From: CAYWTX01 sp964461295
Lineage (GTDB): Bacteria; Planctomycetota; Phycisphaerae; SM23-33
DNA: 25,403 nucleotides
Direction of reading: 5' to 3'
NCBI GenBank assembly: GCA_964461295.1
Contig: CAYWTX010000358.1
Location: 1 to 25,403 of the forward strand
Numbering within the stretch: position 1 is the stretch's first letter; every line of letters begins with the position of its first letter. Made by a program: the position numbers and the translations under genes. Below are positions 1 through 8,100 of the stretch, one piece after another. The notes under the pieces are model-generated. The model was not told where the DNA came from. It did no database searches and saw nothing but the letters and a program-made list of their open reading frames with translations.

Positions 1-41
1 CTGGGGCTCTGGTGTGCGTGGACGTGCGGGCGAAGAAGTGA
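1..41 (+). CDS. C-terminal end of an unknown protein (5' truncated)
   Basis: An open frame enters from the left edge and ends at a TGA at 39-41. The visible codons (from base 3) read GALVCVDVRAKK. All but one of these twelve codons end in G or C, as in the real genes of this window, which suggests coding sequence rather than chance. It stops 3 bases before the first possible start of the radical SAM gene on the same strand, so the two could be co-transcribed. Too little is visible to name a family, and the call could be wrong. Confidence 0.35.
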   Translation, partial: GALVCVDVRAKK

Positions 42-44
42 TCA

Positions 45-160
45 ATGCCGAGTGCCAGATGCAAGATGCCAAATGAAGGATGCGGGGAATCGCGCGGCGC
101 GCGCGGCGCCGGCACGGGCAATGCGGGGCGATCCGCAATCCGCGATCCGCGATTTCCAGT
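45..160. repeat. Two intergenic-type short repeats at the radical SAM 5' end
   Basis: Two repeat-like blocks sit side by side. At 48-80, GCCAGATGCAAGATGCCAAA carries a duplicated 'agatGC' pattern; its complement translates to a string like FIWHLASG. At 126-156 the unit ATCCGC(A/G) is repeated; its complement translates to SRIADCGS. Strings of this sort recur between genes of planctomycete-like genomes, which I recall as established observation. Here they form codons 1-36 of the radical SAM reading frame. Confidence 0.55.
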
Positions 161-1697
161 TCTTCTCGTTTCCGACAGGACCCTTTCCGCCCGGTACAAC
201 GTGCTGCTCGAGGGCGTGTTCGCGGCCATGCAGACCTCGGCCGTGCCGGCGTGGTTCATGCGACGGGTGCTGAGTCCGGCGGCGAGAACCGACGAGGTCG
301 GTCGGGCGGTCACCGCGCCGATGGGGCTGCGGCGAATCGAGGCGGCGCTGCTGGGCGATGGCTTCCTCGGCCGCGACGACGTCGTCGTCACCACGCCCGA
401 ACGGTTGGGCGAACTGATCGGGCCGTGGACGAAGATCGTCGGCGTCAGCAGCGGCGATCCTCTGGGGCGCGGGATGACCAACACCACCACGTCGAGCTTT
501 TACTCCGGCGAGCTGTACACACGCCGATGGACGGCCGAGATGATGGCGGGCATCGCGAGGGCCAAGCAGCGGCACGGCTTTGGCGTGGTGTTCGGCGGGC
601 CGGGGGCGTGGCAGTTCGCGGCCGAGCCGGGCGCGGCCGAACGGCTGGGGGTGGATACGGTGGTCGAGGGCTACTTCGAGGCCGGCGGCGTGGAGCTGTT
701 CGCCGACATGTTGGCCGGTCGCGAGGTGGCGCGGCACGTGCGGCTGAGCGGCACGGGTGCGGCAGCGGCGCGGGCGATCCGCGGTGGAACGCTCCTGGGC
801 AGCGTGGAGATTTCGCGCGGGTGCGGCAAGGGCTGTTCGTTCTGCACCATGGCCCGTACGCCGATGGAGCACTTCCCGCCGGAGCTGATCCTGGCGGACA
901 TGGAGACCAACGCGGGCGCGGGGGTCGGCACGGCCGTGGCGGGGAGCGAGGATTTCTTCCGCTACGGCGCGCCGGCGGGCGGGGGTGTGAACTTCGCGGC
1001 GCTGGCGGGCCTGCTGGAGGCCATGCGCCGCGTGCGCGGCGTGCGGCTGATGCAGCTCGACCACGCCAACATCGCCACCGTGGCGCAATACTCGGTCGCG
1101 GAGTTGCGGGAGCTTCGCCGCCTGCTGGATTGGCCGAGCCGCTGCGGCAGGCTGTGGGTCAACCTGGGCGTCGAGAGCGCCAGCGGCCGATTGGTGCAGC
1201 GGGTCGCGCCCGGCAAGCTGCTGCCCTATGGGGCCGAGGACTGGCCTGGGGTGGTTCGCTCCGCGGCGGCGAAGCTGGCCGAGGCGGGCTTCTACGGCCT
1301 GTATAGTGTCATCCTGGGCCTGCCGGGCGAAACGCCCGACGACGTGCGGGCCACGCGCGCCCTGGCGGCGGACCTGCTGGCCCACCCGGCCGTGGTGTTC
1401 CCGGTATTCCACGAGCCGTTGCCGGCCGAGCTGGCGGCCGGGGCGCGGCGCTTCGGGCTCGAGAGCATGTGGCCGGAGCATTGCGAGCTGTTCACGACGT
1501 GCTACGAGGCGAACTTTGCCCGAGTGCCGGCGCTACTCTGGGACAACCAGGGCGCGGGCGGCACGGCCGTGTGGAAGCGGTTGCTGATCCAGGCCCTGGG
1601 CCGAGGCGAGACCGTGTTGTGGAGGCGCAGGTTGCGCAGGTTGGGCGACAGCTTGTCGGCTGCGGCTGCATGTCCCGCACTGGAAGACGTTGGATGA
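45..1697 (+). CDS. B12-binding-type radical SAM protein
   Basis: A 550-residue radical SAM enzyme. The 4Fe-4S/SAM motif is C260-x3-C264-x2-C267 within SRGCGKGCSFC. It is followed by radical SAM barrel elements such as NLGVES near 373 and the GLPGET turn near 425. Residues from about 37 to 225 (starting FPVLLVSDRT) look like the Rossmann-type B12-binding domain that often precedes this core. The classical cobalamin motif DxHxxG is not visible, so cobalamin binding is doubtful. The substrate is unknown. The start is problematic: the conserved part begins near residue 37, but the only upstream in-frame ATGs are codons 1 (45) and 8 (66), and both lie in repeat-like sequence. There is no convincing ribosome-binding site. 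The last 20 or so codons also run through a repeat. A non-canonical start closer to residue 37 is possible. Confidence 0.8.
   Translation: MPSARCKMPNEGCGESRGARGAGTGNAGRSAIRDPRFPVLLVSDRTLSARYNVLLEGVFAAMQTSAVPAWFMRRVLSPAARTDEVGRAVTAPMGLRRIEAALLGDGFLGRDDVVVTTPERLGELIGPWTKIVGVSSGDPLGRGMTNTTTSSFYSGELYTRRWTAEMMAGIARAKQRHGFGVVFGGPGAWQFAAEPGAAERLGVDTVVEGYFEAGGVELFADMLAGREVARHVRLSGTGAAAARAIRGGTLLGSVEISRGCGKGCSFCTMARTPMEHFPPELILADMETNAGAGVGTAVAGSEDFFRYGAPAGGGVNFAALAGLLEAMRRVRGVRLMQLDHANIATVAQYSVAELRELRRLLDWPSRCGRLWVNLGVESASGRLVQRVAPGKLLPYGAEDWPGVVRSAAAKLAEAGFYGLYSVILGLPGETPDDVRATRALAADLLAHPAVVFPVFHEPLPAELAAGARRFGLESMWPEHCELFTTCYEANFARVPALLWDNQGAGGTAVWKRLLIQALGRGETVLWRRRLRRLGDSLSAAAACPALEDVG
1617..1680. 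repeat. Intergenic-type repeat covering the radical SAM 3' end
   Basis: The stretch contains GCGCAGGTTGCGCAGGTTGG, a tandem 9-base unit, followed by GCTGCGGCTGCATG. The last 25 or so codons of the radical SAM frame run through it and show no conserved domain. The repeat therefore probably extended or replaced the original C-terminus. Confidence 0.4.
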
Positions 1698-1711
1698 GAA
1701 GAGGAGAGACC

Positions 1712-2878
1712 ATGAAGGCGTTGGTGGCAGTGAGCTGTTCGGTTCTGTTCTCTTTGCCCGCCTTTGCCCAGATGACGGCGCCGGCCCCGACGCGCGGAGC
1801 AAGCTCCGCCGCCAAGGACGCCAATGAGCCCGGCCCGTGGGCCTCCTGCCGAGGCAACCGGGCGATGACGGGGGTGGCGGGCGGGAAGCTGGCCGACGAG
1901 TTGAGGGTCGTGTGGAAGCACAAGTGCCGCGGGGCGGTGGTCAGTTCGCCCATCGTGGTCGGCGACCGCGTGTACGTCGGCTCGCTCGACGCCAACATGT
2001 ACTGCCTCAAGCTTCCCGACGGCGCGGTCGTCTGGGCGACGAAGACCGGCGGGGGCATCGAGGCCCCGCCGATCTACATCGACGGCGCCATCTACGTCGG
2101 CAGCACGGATTCCTTCCTCTATGCGTTTGACGCCGGAACCGGCAAGCGTAAGTGGAAGTTCGAGACCGAGGACAAGATCCTCGGCTCGGCGAACTACGTG
2201 CGCGACCCCAACACCGGCAAGCTCCGCATCGTCGTCGGCAGCTACGATTACAGCCTCTACGGCGTGGACCCCGCCGACGGCAAGCAGGTCTGGAAGTACA
2301 CCACCGGCAACTACATCAACGGGGGCGTGGCCGTGTGGAACAACAAGAGCATCGTCGGCGGCTGCGACGCCGTCATCCACGTCGTGCCGCCCAACGGCGA
2401 GGACGCCAAGACGTACGACGCCGGCGCCTACACCGCCGCCACGGCCGCCGTGGACGCCGACGGCCGCGTGTACATCGGCAATTACGAGGGCGGGTTCATC
2501 TGCGTGGACCTGAAGACCGGCAAGCAGGCATGGGCGTACAACGCCGAGGAGCCGTTCTTCTCCTCGGCTGCCATCGGGCCCGACAAGGTCGTTTTCGGCG
2601 GGCGCGACACGCAGGTGCACGCCGTGGACCGCAAGACCGGCAAACAGGTCTGGGCGTTCGCCACCAAGGGCGAGGTCAACAGCTCCCCCGTCATCTGCGG
2701 CGACAAGGTCGTTGTCGGCTCCGGGGATGGGCGGCTGTACATGCTGCGCCTGGCCGACGGCAAGCAGGCGTGGAGCTACGACTGCGGCAGCAGCGTGAGC
2801 AGTTCGCCGGCCGTGGTGAACGGCATGGTGATCGTGGGGGCGGACAATGGGACCGTATACTGTTTCGGGCCGAAATAG
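1712..2878 (+). CDS. Exported PQQ/BamB-like beta-propeller protein
   Basis: A 388-residue secreted protein. The ATG at 1712 is preceded by a strong GAGGAGAGA ribosome-binding site at 1701-1709. The N-terminus, MKALVAVSCSVLFSLPAFAQ, is a clear signal peptide, probably cut after AFA (residue 19). The mature part is a string of about seven blades. Each carries the PQQ-type pattern D-x-x-(T/D)G-K-x-x-W, for example DAGTGKRKW, DPADGKQVW, DLKTGKQAW, DRKTGKQVW and LADGKQAW. The early PWASCRGN stretch resembles the opening of many planctomycete PQQ-like proteins. These propellers act either as scaffolds (as BamB does) or as quinoprotein dehydrogenases; no dehydrogenase-specific catalytic residues are evident, so a binding or scaffold role is more likely. 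The stop codon runs into an inverted repeat. Confidence 0.85.
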   Translation: MKALVAVSCSVLFSLPAFAQMTAPAPTRGASSAAKDANEPGPWASCRGNRAMTGVAGGKLADELRVVWKHKCRGAVVSSPIVVGDRVYVGSLDANMYCLKLPDGAVVWATKTGGGIEAPPIYIDGAIYVGSTDSFLYAFDAGTGKRKWKFETEDKILGSANYVRDPNTGKLRIVVGSYDYSLYGVDPADGKQVWKYTTGNYINGGVAVWNNKSIVGGCDAVIHVVPPNGEDAKTYDAGAYTAATAAVDADGRVYIGNYEGGFICVDLKTGKQAWAYNAEEPFFSSAAIGPDKVVFGGRDTQVHAVDRKTGKQVWAFATKGEVNSSPVICGDKVVVGSGDGRLYMLRLADGKQAWSYDCGSSVSSSPAVVNGMVIVGADNGTVYCFGPK

Positions 2879-2983
2879 CTTCCAGCTACCAGCGGCCAGC
2901 TCCCAGCCAGAACAAACTGGAACCGTGCCTTAGGGTGGTAGCTGGGTGGTACCTGGTCGCTGGAGGCTGGAAGCTGGAAGCTC
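2877..2983. repeat. Long imperfect inverted repeat between two genes
   Basis: The left arm begins AGCTTCCAGCTACCAGC at 2877. The right arm ends with two tandem copies of GCTGGAAGCT (2966-2975 and 2973-2982), which pair with AGCTTCCAGC. The whole block could fold into a long stem in RNA. It starts inside the propeller stop codon and ends 3 bases before the glycosyltransferase ATG. It could act as a terminator or RNA-stability element, and its right arm supplies the GGAAG ribosome-binding site (2976-2980). Confidence 0.65.
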
Positions 2984-2985
2984 TC

Positions 2986-4308
2986 ATGCGATTCGTTCAA
3001 CTCACCGCCGGCGCGGGAGACAACTTCTACTGCGAGAACTGTCTGCGCGACGTGGCCTTGGTGCGGGCGATGCGCCAGGCCGGGCACGATGCGATGACCG
3101 TGCCTCTGTACCTGCCGCTGATGACCGGCGAGGGCGACGGGGGGGGCGTCTTCTTCGGCGGCATCAACGTCTACCTCCAGCAGAAGTCCGGCCTGTTCCG
3201 CTGGACGCCGCGATGGCTGGACAGACTGCTGGACAGCCCGCGCCTGCTGCACTGGGCGGGCAAGAAGGCCGGCATGACCAGCGCCCGCGAGGTGGGCGAA
3301 ACGCTGCTGTCGATGCTCCGCGGCGAGCAGGGCCGCCAGGCCAAGGAAGTCGCCCGCCTCGCCGCATGGCTTCGCGACGAGGCCCATCCCGACGTCGTCA
3401 GCATCTCGGCCGCGCTGCTCATCGGGGCCGCCCGCCGCATTCGCGACGAGACCGGCGCGGCCATCGTCTGTTCGCTGCAGGACGAGGAAGGCTACCTCGA
3501 CGCCCTCGGCGAGCCGTACCGTTCGCAGGCGTGGGCCCTGCTCGCCGAGCGCTGCCGCGGCGTCGACGCATTCATCGCCCCCAGCCGCTTCTACGCCGAA
3601 ACCATGCAGCGCCGCCTCGGGCTGCCTGCCGAAAAGGTCCACGTCATCCACAACGCCATCGACGTTCACGGCTACGCCCCGGCCGAGCATCGCCCCGAGC
3701 CGCCCACGGTGGGCTTCCTGCAGCAACTCAGCGCGGGCAAGGGGTTCGACACGCTGGTCGAGGCGTTCATCCTGCTGAAGCGTACGCCGGAACTGGCGGC
3801 GGCGCGCCTGCGGGCACTCGGCGGCGTCACCGGCGCCGACGCGCCCACCATCCAGGCTGTCACGCGGCGACTGAAGGACGCCGGCGTATGGGGCGACGTC
3901 GAACTCATCACCGACTTCCTCGCTCACGACAAGGCGGCGTTCCTGAGGACGTGCTCGGCGGTGTCGGTGCCGACCCGGCGGGGCGAGGCGTTCGGGCTGT
4001 GGCTGCTGGAGTCGCTGGCGGGCGGCGTGCCGGTTGTCGTGCCCGACCACGGGGCCAACCGCGAACTGGTCGATGCCACCGGCGGCGGGTTGCTGTGCCG
4101 CCCCAACGACCCGCCCGACCTGGCCGACAAGCTGCACCGCGTACTGACCGACCGCCACCTGGCCGATTCTCTCGGCCGTCACGGGCGTGCCGCGGTGTTG
4201 GAGAAGTTCACCACCGACCGGATGGCGGCGGCGGTGACGCGGATGTGCGAGGGGCTGGCCGGCCCAGCGCGAGGCGGCGGGCCGGTAGCGCGGGTCTCGC
4301 TCGCTTGA
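2986..4308 (+). CDS. Glycosyltransferase family 4 (GT-B fold)
   Basis: A 440-residue retaining glycosyltransferase of the group 1/GT4 type, which transfers a sugar from a nucleotide donor to a polysaccharide, lipid or protein acceptor. The C-terminal donor-binding half shows the usual order: a VGFLQQLSAGKGFDTLVEA segment near 242-260, then the EX7E motif with E334 and E342 in GEAFGLWLLE, then GVPVVVPDHGANRELV. The N-terminal half has IHNAID near 221. An unusual feature is C16-E-N-C19 in NFYCENCLRD near the N-terminus. The ATG at 2986 is favoured because it begins the conserved MRFVQLTAGAGDNFY and has GGAAG five bases upstream. No membrane segment is seen, so it is probably cytoplasmic or peripheral. 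The acceptor cannot be inferred from the neighbours. Confidence 0.85.
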   Translation: MRFVQLTAGAGDNFYCENCLRDVALVRAMRQAGHDAMTVPLYLPLMTGEGDGGGVFFGGINVYLQQKSGLFRWTPRWLDRLLDSPRLLHWAGKKAGMTSAREVGETLLSMLRGEQGRQAKEVARLAAWLRDEAHPDVVSISAALLIGAARRIRDETGAAIVCSLQDEEGYLDALGEPYRSQAWALLAERCRGVDAFIAPSRFYAETMQRRLGLPAEKVHVIHNAIDVHGYAPAEHRPEPPTVGFLQQLSAGKGFDTLVEAFILLKRTPELAAARLRALGGVTGADAPTIQAVTRRLKDAGVWGDVELITDFLAHDKAAFLRTCSAVSVPTRRGEAFGLWLLESLAGGVPVVVPDHGANRELVDATGGGLLCRPNDPPDLADKLHRVLTDRHLADSLGRHGRAAVLEKFTTDRMAAAVTRMCEGLAGPARGGGPVARVSLA

Positions 4309-4344
4309 TCACATTTGTACGCCGGCCGTCCGATGCACTATCTT

Positions 4345-4383
4345 CAGCCTGAAAGGCTGACATCCGCCAGCCTTCCAGGCTGG
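4345..4383. repeat. Two adjacent small palindromes before the ABC gene
   Basis: CAGCCT-GAA-AGGCTG at 4345-4359 and CCAGCCT-TCC-AGGCTGG at 4367-4383 are perfect small hairpins sharing the core CAGCCT/AGGCTG. They lie between the glycosyltransferase stop and the ABC ATPase start. They look like members of a mobile palindromic repeat family. Neither is followed by a T-tract, so they are not classical terminators. Confidence 0.7.
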
Positions 4384-4395
4384 AGAGGGAGACCG

Positions 4396-5094
4396 ATGGG
4401 CGATCAACCTGCATTGCTTGAACTGACCGGCGTGAAGAAGACCTACCGCCCCGCGGGCACCGACGTCGCCACCGAGGTCCTTCGCGGCGTGGACCTGCGC
4501 CTGTCCGCCGGCGAGTCGCTCGCCATTGTCGGTCCCAGCGGCTGCGGGAAGAGCACGCTGCTGAACATCATCGGCACGCTCGACCGCCCCACGGCCGGCC
4601 GCGTTGTGCTCGACGGCGACGACCTGGCCGCCAAGGACGACAAGGCCCTGGCCGTCCTTCGCAGCCGCAAGATCGGCTTCGTCTTCCAGCTTCACCACCT
4701 GCTGCCGCAGTGCACGATCCTGGAGAACGTGCTGCTGCCCACGCTGGCCGCGGGCGACAGCCGCCCCATCGCCGAGCGCGAAGCCGCCGCGTACAAGCTG
4801 CTCGACCGCGTCGGCCTGTCGCACCGCGTCGACCGCCGCCCGGGGCAGCTCTCCGGCGGCGAGCAGCAGCGGGCCGCCGTCGTGCGGGCGCTCATCAATC
4901 AGCCGCGCCTCCTGCTGGCCGACGAGCCGACCGGCTCGCTGGACCGCGCCTCGGCCGACACGCTGGCCGACCTGCTGGCCGAGTTGAACCGCGAGCAGGA
5001 CCTCACGCTGATCGTCGTGACGCACTCGCAGTCGCTGGCGGAGCGGATGCACAGGCGCTTCACGCTCCGCGACGGACTGCTGGAGAAGGCGTAG
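4396..5094 (+). CDS. ABC transporter ATPase, LolD/MacB/YbbA type
   Basis: A 232-residue nucleotide-binding subunit. It contains Walker A GPSGCGKST (46-54), a Q-loop at FVFQLHHLLPQ (about 96-105), signature LSGGEQQRA (152-160), Walker B LLLADEP (172-178) followed by the D-loop TGSLD, and the H-loop histidine H210 in VVTHS. LSGGEQQR and ADEPTGSLD are typical of the MacB/LolD/YbbA (type VII) branch that works with FtsX-like permeases. The ATG at 4396 is chosen over two upstream ATGs because it follows a good AGAGGGAGA ribosome-binding site and the upstream region is a palindromic repeat. The FtsX-like permease gene follows after 103 bases and is the obvious partner. The pair resembles YbbA/YbbP more than LolCDE, as only one permease gene is present. 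Confidence 0.9.
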   Translation: MGDQPALLELTGVKKTYRPAGTDVATEVLRGVDLRLSAGESLAIVGPSGCGKSTLLNIIGTLDRPTAGRVVLDGDDLAAKDDKALAVLRSRKIGFVFQLHHLLPQCTILENVLLPTLAAGDSRPIAEREAAAYKLLDRVGLSHRVDRRPGQLSGGEQQRAAVVRALINQPRLLLADEPTGSLDRASADTLADLLAELNREQDLTLIVVTHSQSLAERMHRRFTLRDGLLEKA

Positions 5095-5109
5095 TCGCGG
5101 TCCCGAGGG

Positions 5110-5130
5110 CGACCCGCTTCAGCGGGGTCG
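5110..5130. repeat. Small imperfect hairpin between ATPase and permease genes
   Basis: CGACCCGCT-TC-AGCGGGGTCG forms a nine-pair hairpin with a one-base bulge. It lies in the 103-base gap between the ABC ATPase and permease genes. It has no T-tract. It resembles the other palindromic intergenic elements here and might modulate expression of the permease relative to the ATPase. Confidence 0.55.
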
Positions 5131-5197
5131 GTCTTCCCCCGCGAGGTCGGACAGATGTTGCGACGCCCGACACAATGAAGAACGAGCAGACCGAACT

Positions 5198-8100
5198 ATG
5201 AAACCAGCAACCTTCATCTCGCGGAGCCTGCGGTTCTACTGGCGCACGCACGTGGGAGTGGTGCTCGGCACGGCCGTCGCCACGGCCGTGCTGGTCGGCG
5301 CGCTGGTCGTGGGCGATTCGGTGGCGTACAGCCTGCGCCAGATTTCGCTGCGGCGCCTGGGCGGCGTGGACGTCGCGATGGCCGGCGCCGACCGGTTCTT
5401 CCGGGCGTCGAGCAACGCCGTCGCGATCGCAACGGAAGCGCCGGGCGCGACCTCCCAAGCCGCGGGCACAAGCGCGTCGGAGCTTGCTTTGCGGCGCTTC
5501 GGGGACCCCAACGACCTGGCGTCCCGCATGGGTGCTGACGTCGCGCCGGTGCTGCTGCTCGACGGTTCCGCTTCGCTGCCCGACGGCTCGGCCCGCGCCA
5601 ACCAGGTGCAGGTCGTCGGCGTGGATGACCGGTTCTGGAGGCTGGGGCCAGGCAGCGGCTCGCACTCGCCTTTCGGCGCCGGCGGCGACGTCGCCGCGAT
5701 CAACGAGCCCCTCGCGCGCCAGTTGCGCCTCCCGCTGCCTCCGGGCGTTCGCACGAGCGATTTCGTCGGCGGCGCCGAGATTCGCCTGCGCGTGCCCGTG
5801 CCCACCGACCTCCCGCGGGACGCTCCCCTCGGCAGCGACCGCGACGCGGTCGCCCCCATGTCCCTCACCGTTCGCGCCGTCCTCGGCGATTCCCAGTTCG
5901 GCCGCTTCAGCCTCCGCGCCAACCAGGCGGCGCCGTTCACGGTCTTTGTGCCGCTTGCCACGCTTCAGGACCGCCTCAAACTCGGCCGCCGCGCCAACAC
6001 GCTGCTGGTCCGCGGCGACTCGGCCGCCGGGGCCGCCGCGGCGTTCCGCAAACACTGGATCGCCGCCGACGCCGGCCTGCAGTTGGCCCAGCGCGACGGC
6101 GGCGCCATCGAACTCCGCGCCAAGCGCGTCTTCCTCGACCGCGCGGTCTCCGACGCCGCGATGGCGGCCAGGCCGGGCGCGAAGGCGGTCTTCACCTACT
6201 TCGTCAACGCGGTTCGCGGCGACGCCAACGCCGCCCCTTACTGCATCGTGGCCGGCATGGACGCCAACGCGGCCGGCGCGCCCAGCCCCATCCCGCCCGG
6301 CATGGCCGCCGACGAGATCGTCCTGAACCAATGGCTCGCCGACGACGTGAACGCCAAGCCCTGCGACAGCGTCGATCTGGCCTACATGGTGCCGCGGACG
6401 CTCCGCACCTTCGCGACCCGCAAACGCACCTTCCGCGTGCGGTCGATCATTCCCGTGCAGGGCACGCCAGGCGTCGACCGCTGGCTCATGCCCGACTTCC
6501 CCGGCCTGGCCGAGATGAAGGACTGTCGCGACTGGAAGCCCGGCATCCCCATCGACCTTAAGAAGCTCCGCAAGAAGGACGAACTGTACTGGAACCAGCA
6601 CCACGGCACGCCCAAGGCGTTCGTCACCCTCGCCGCCGCCCGCGAGATGTGGGCCAACCAGTTCGGCGACACCACGGCCGTGCGGTTCCCGGCGGCGCGG
6701 ATTCCTGGATCGGCGACCACGGCACCCACTGGGGGCGCCGCTCTGGAGAACTGCGCCGCCCAAGTCCTCGCCAAGGTCGACCCCGCGGCGCTGGGCATCG
6801 TCTTCCGCCCCGTGCGGGCCGAGGCACTCTCGGCCGCCAACCCCACCAGCGACTTCGGCGAACTGTTCATCGGCATGAGCTTCTTCCTGATCTTCTCGGC
6901 CGCCTTGCTGACGGCGCTGCTGTTCGTGCTCAACGTGGAGCAGCGGAGGCAGCAGACGGGCTTGCTGCTGGCGATCGGCTTCCGCCCGTGGCGGGTCCGG
7001 CGGTGGCTGCTGGCCGAGGGCGCGTTGCTGGCCGTGGTCGGCAGCGTGCTGGGCGCCGCCGGCGGCTTGCTCTACACCAAGCTGGTGCTGCATGGCCTGG
7101 CGACGGTGTGGCGCGGCACGATGAGCACGCCGGTGCAGTACCACGTCGAGGCCGGGCCGGTGCTCACCGGCGCCGCCAGCGGCGTGGCCGTGGCGGTTCT
7201 CGCCATGCTGGTCACGCTGCTGGTCCGCCGCAAGGCGACGGCCCGCGAGTTGCTGGCCGAGCGCCCCGGCGGCGGGGCGAGCCCGCCGGCGGGACGAGGC
7301 AAACGCGTCGCCGGATGGGTGGTCGGCGCGCTGTGCGTCGCGGGCGCCGCCGCCACGGTCGCCACGGCGAGCGGCAGGTACGGCGCCGACCAGGCCGAGG
7401 CGTTCTTCAACTCCGGCGGCCTGCTGCTGCTGGGCACGCTGAGCATCGTGTACTCGATTCTGGCGGCGCTGGGCGGCGCGCCGCACTCCCACGCGCGCGC
7501 CAAGTCCCTCACGGCCCTGGGCGCCCGCGCGACGGGCCGGCGGCGATGGCGCAGCCTCGTCACGGCCGGGCTGCTGGCCTTCGGCGTGTTCCTGCTGGCC
7601 AGCGTGGAGGTGTTCCGGGTGGACCCGCACGCCGAGGCCGCCCGCAGGGACTCCGGCACCGGCGGGTTCGCCCTCTGGGGCGAGTCGGCCACGCCGATAC
7701 TGTACGACCTTGACGATGCCGAACGCCGCAAGCGGGTGCTGGGGGCCGACGAGGCCGCGAAACTCGCCGGCGCGCGGGTCGTCCAACTCCGCGTGCGGGA
7801 AGGCGACGACGCGAGCTGCCTGAACCTCAACCGCGCCCAACGCCCACGGCTGCTCGCCGTCGATCCCAACGCGCTGAGCGGTCGGCTGGCGTTCCTGGAA
7901 ACACTGGGCAAGCCGCCTCGCGACGGCGACGGCTGGTCTATCCTGGACGGCGACCTCGCCGACGGCGCCGTCCCGGCCGTCGGCGACCACGACACGCTGA
8001 TGTGGTCGCTGCACAAGGGCCTCGGCGACGACATCGAATACATGGACGAGGCGGGCCGGGCCTTCAAGGTGCGGATCGTCGGGCGGATCAAGGGATCGGT

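Noticed and set aside
42..1481. 479-residue open frame on the - strand
   Set aside because: It is antisense to the radical SAM gene and contains the complement of its Cys motif. The translation is Arg/Gln/His-rich without a fold.
5060..8014. 984-residue open frame on the - strand
   Set aside because: It is antisense to the FtsX permease, is rich in Arg, Gly, Ala and His, and shows no domain. Long antisense frames are expected in GC-rich coding DNA.
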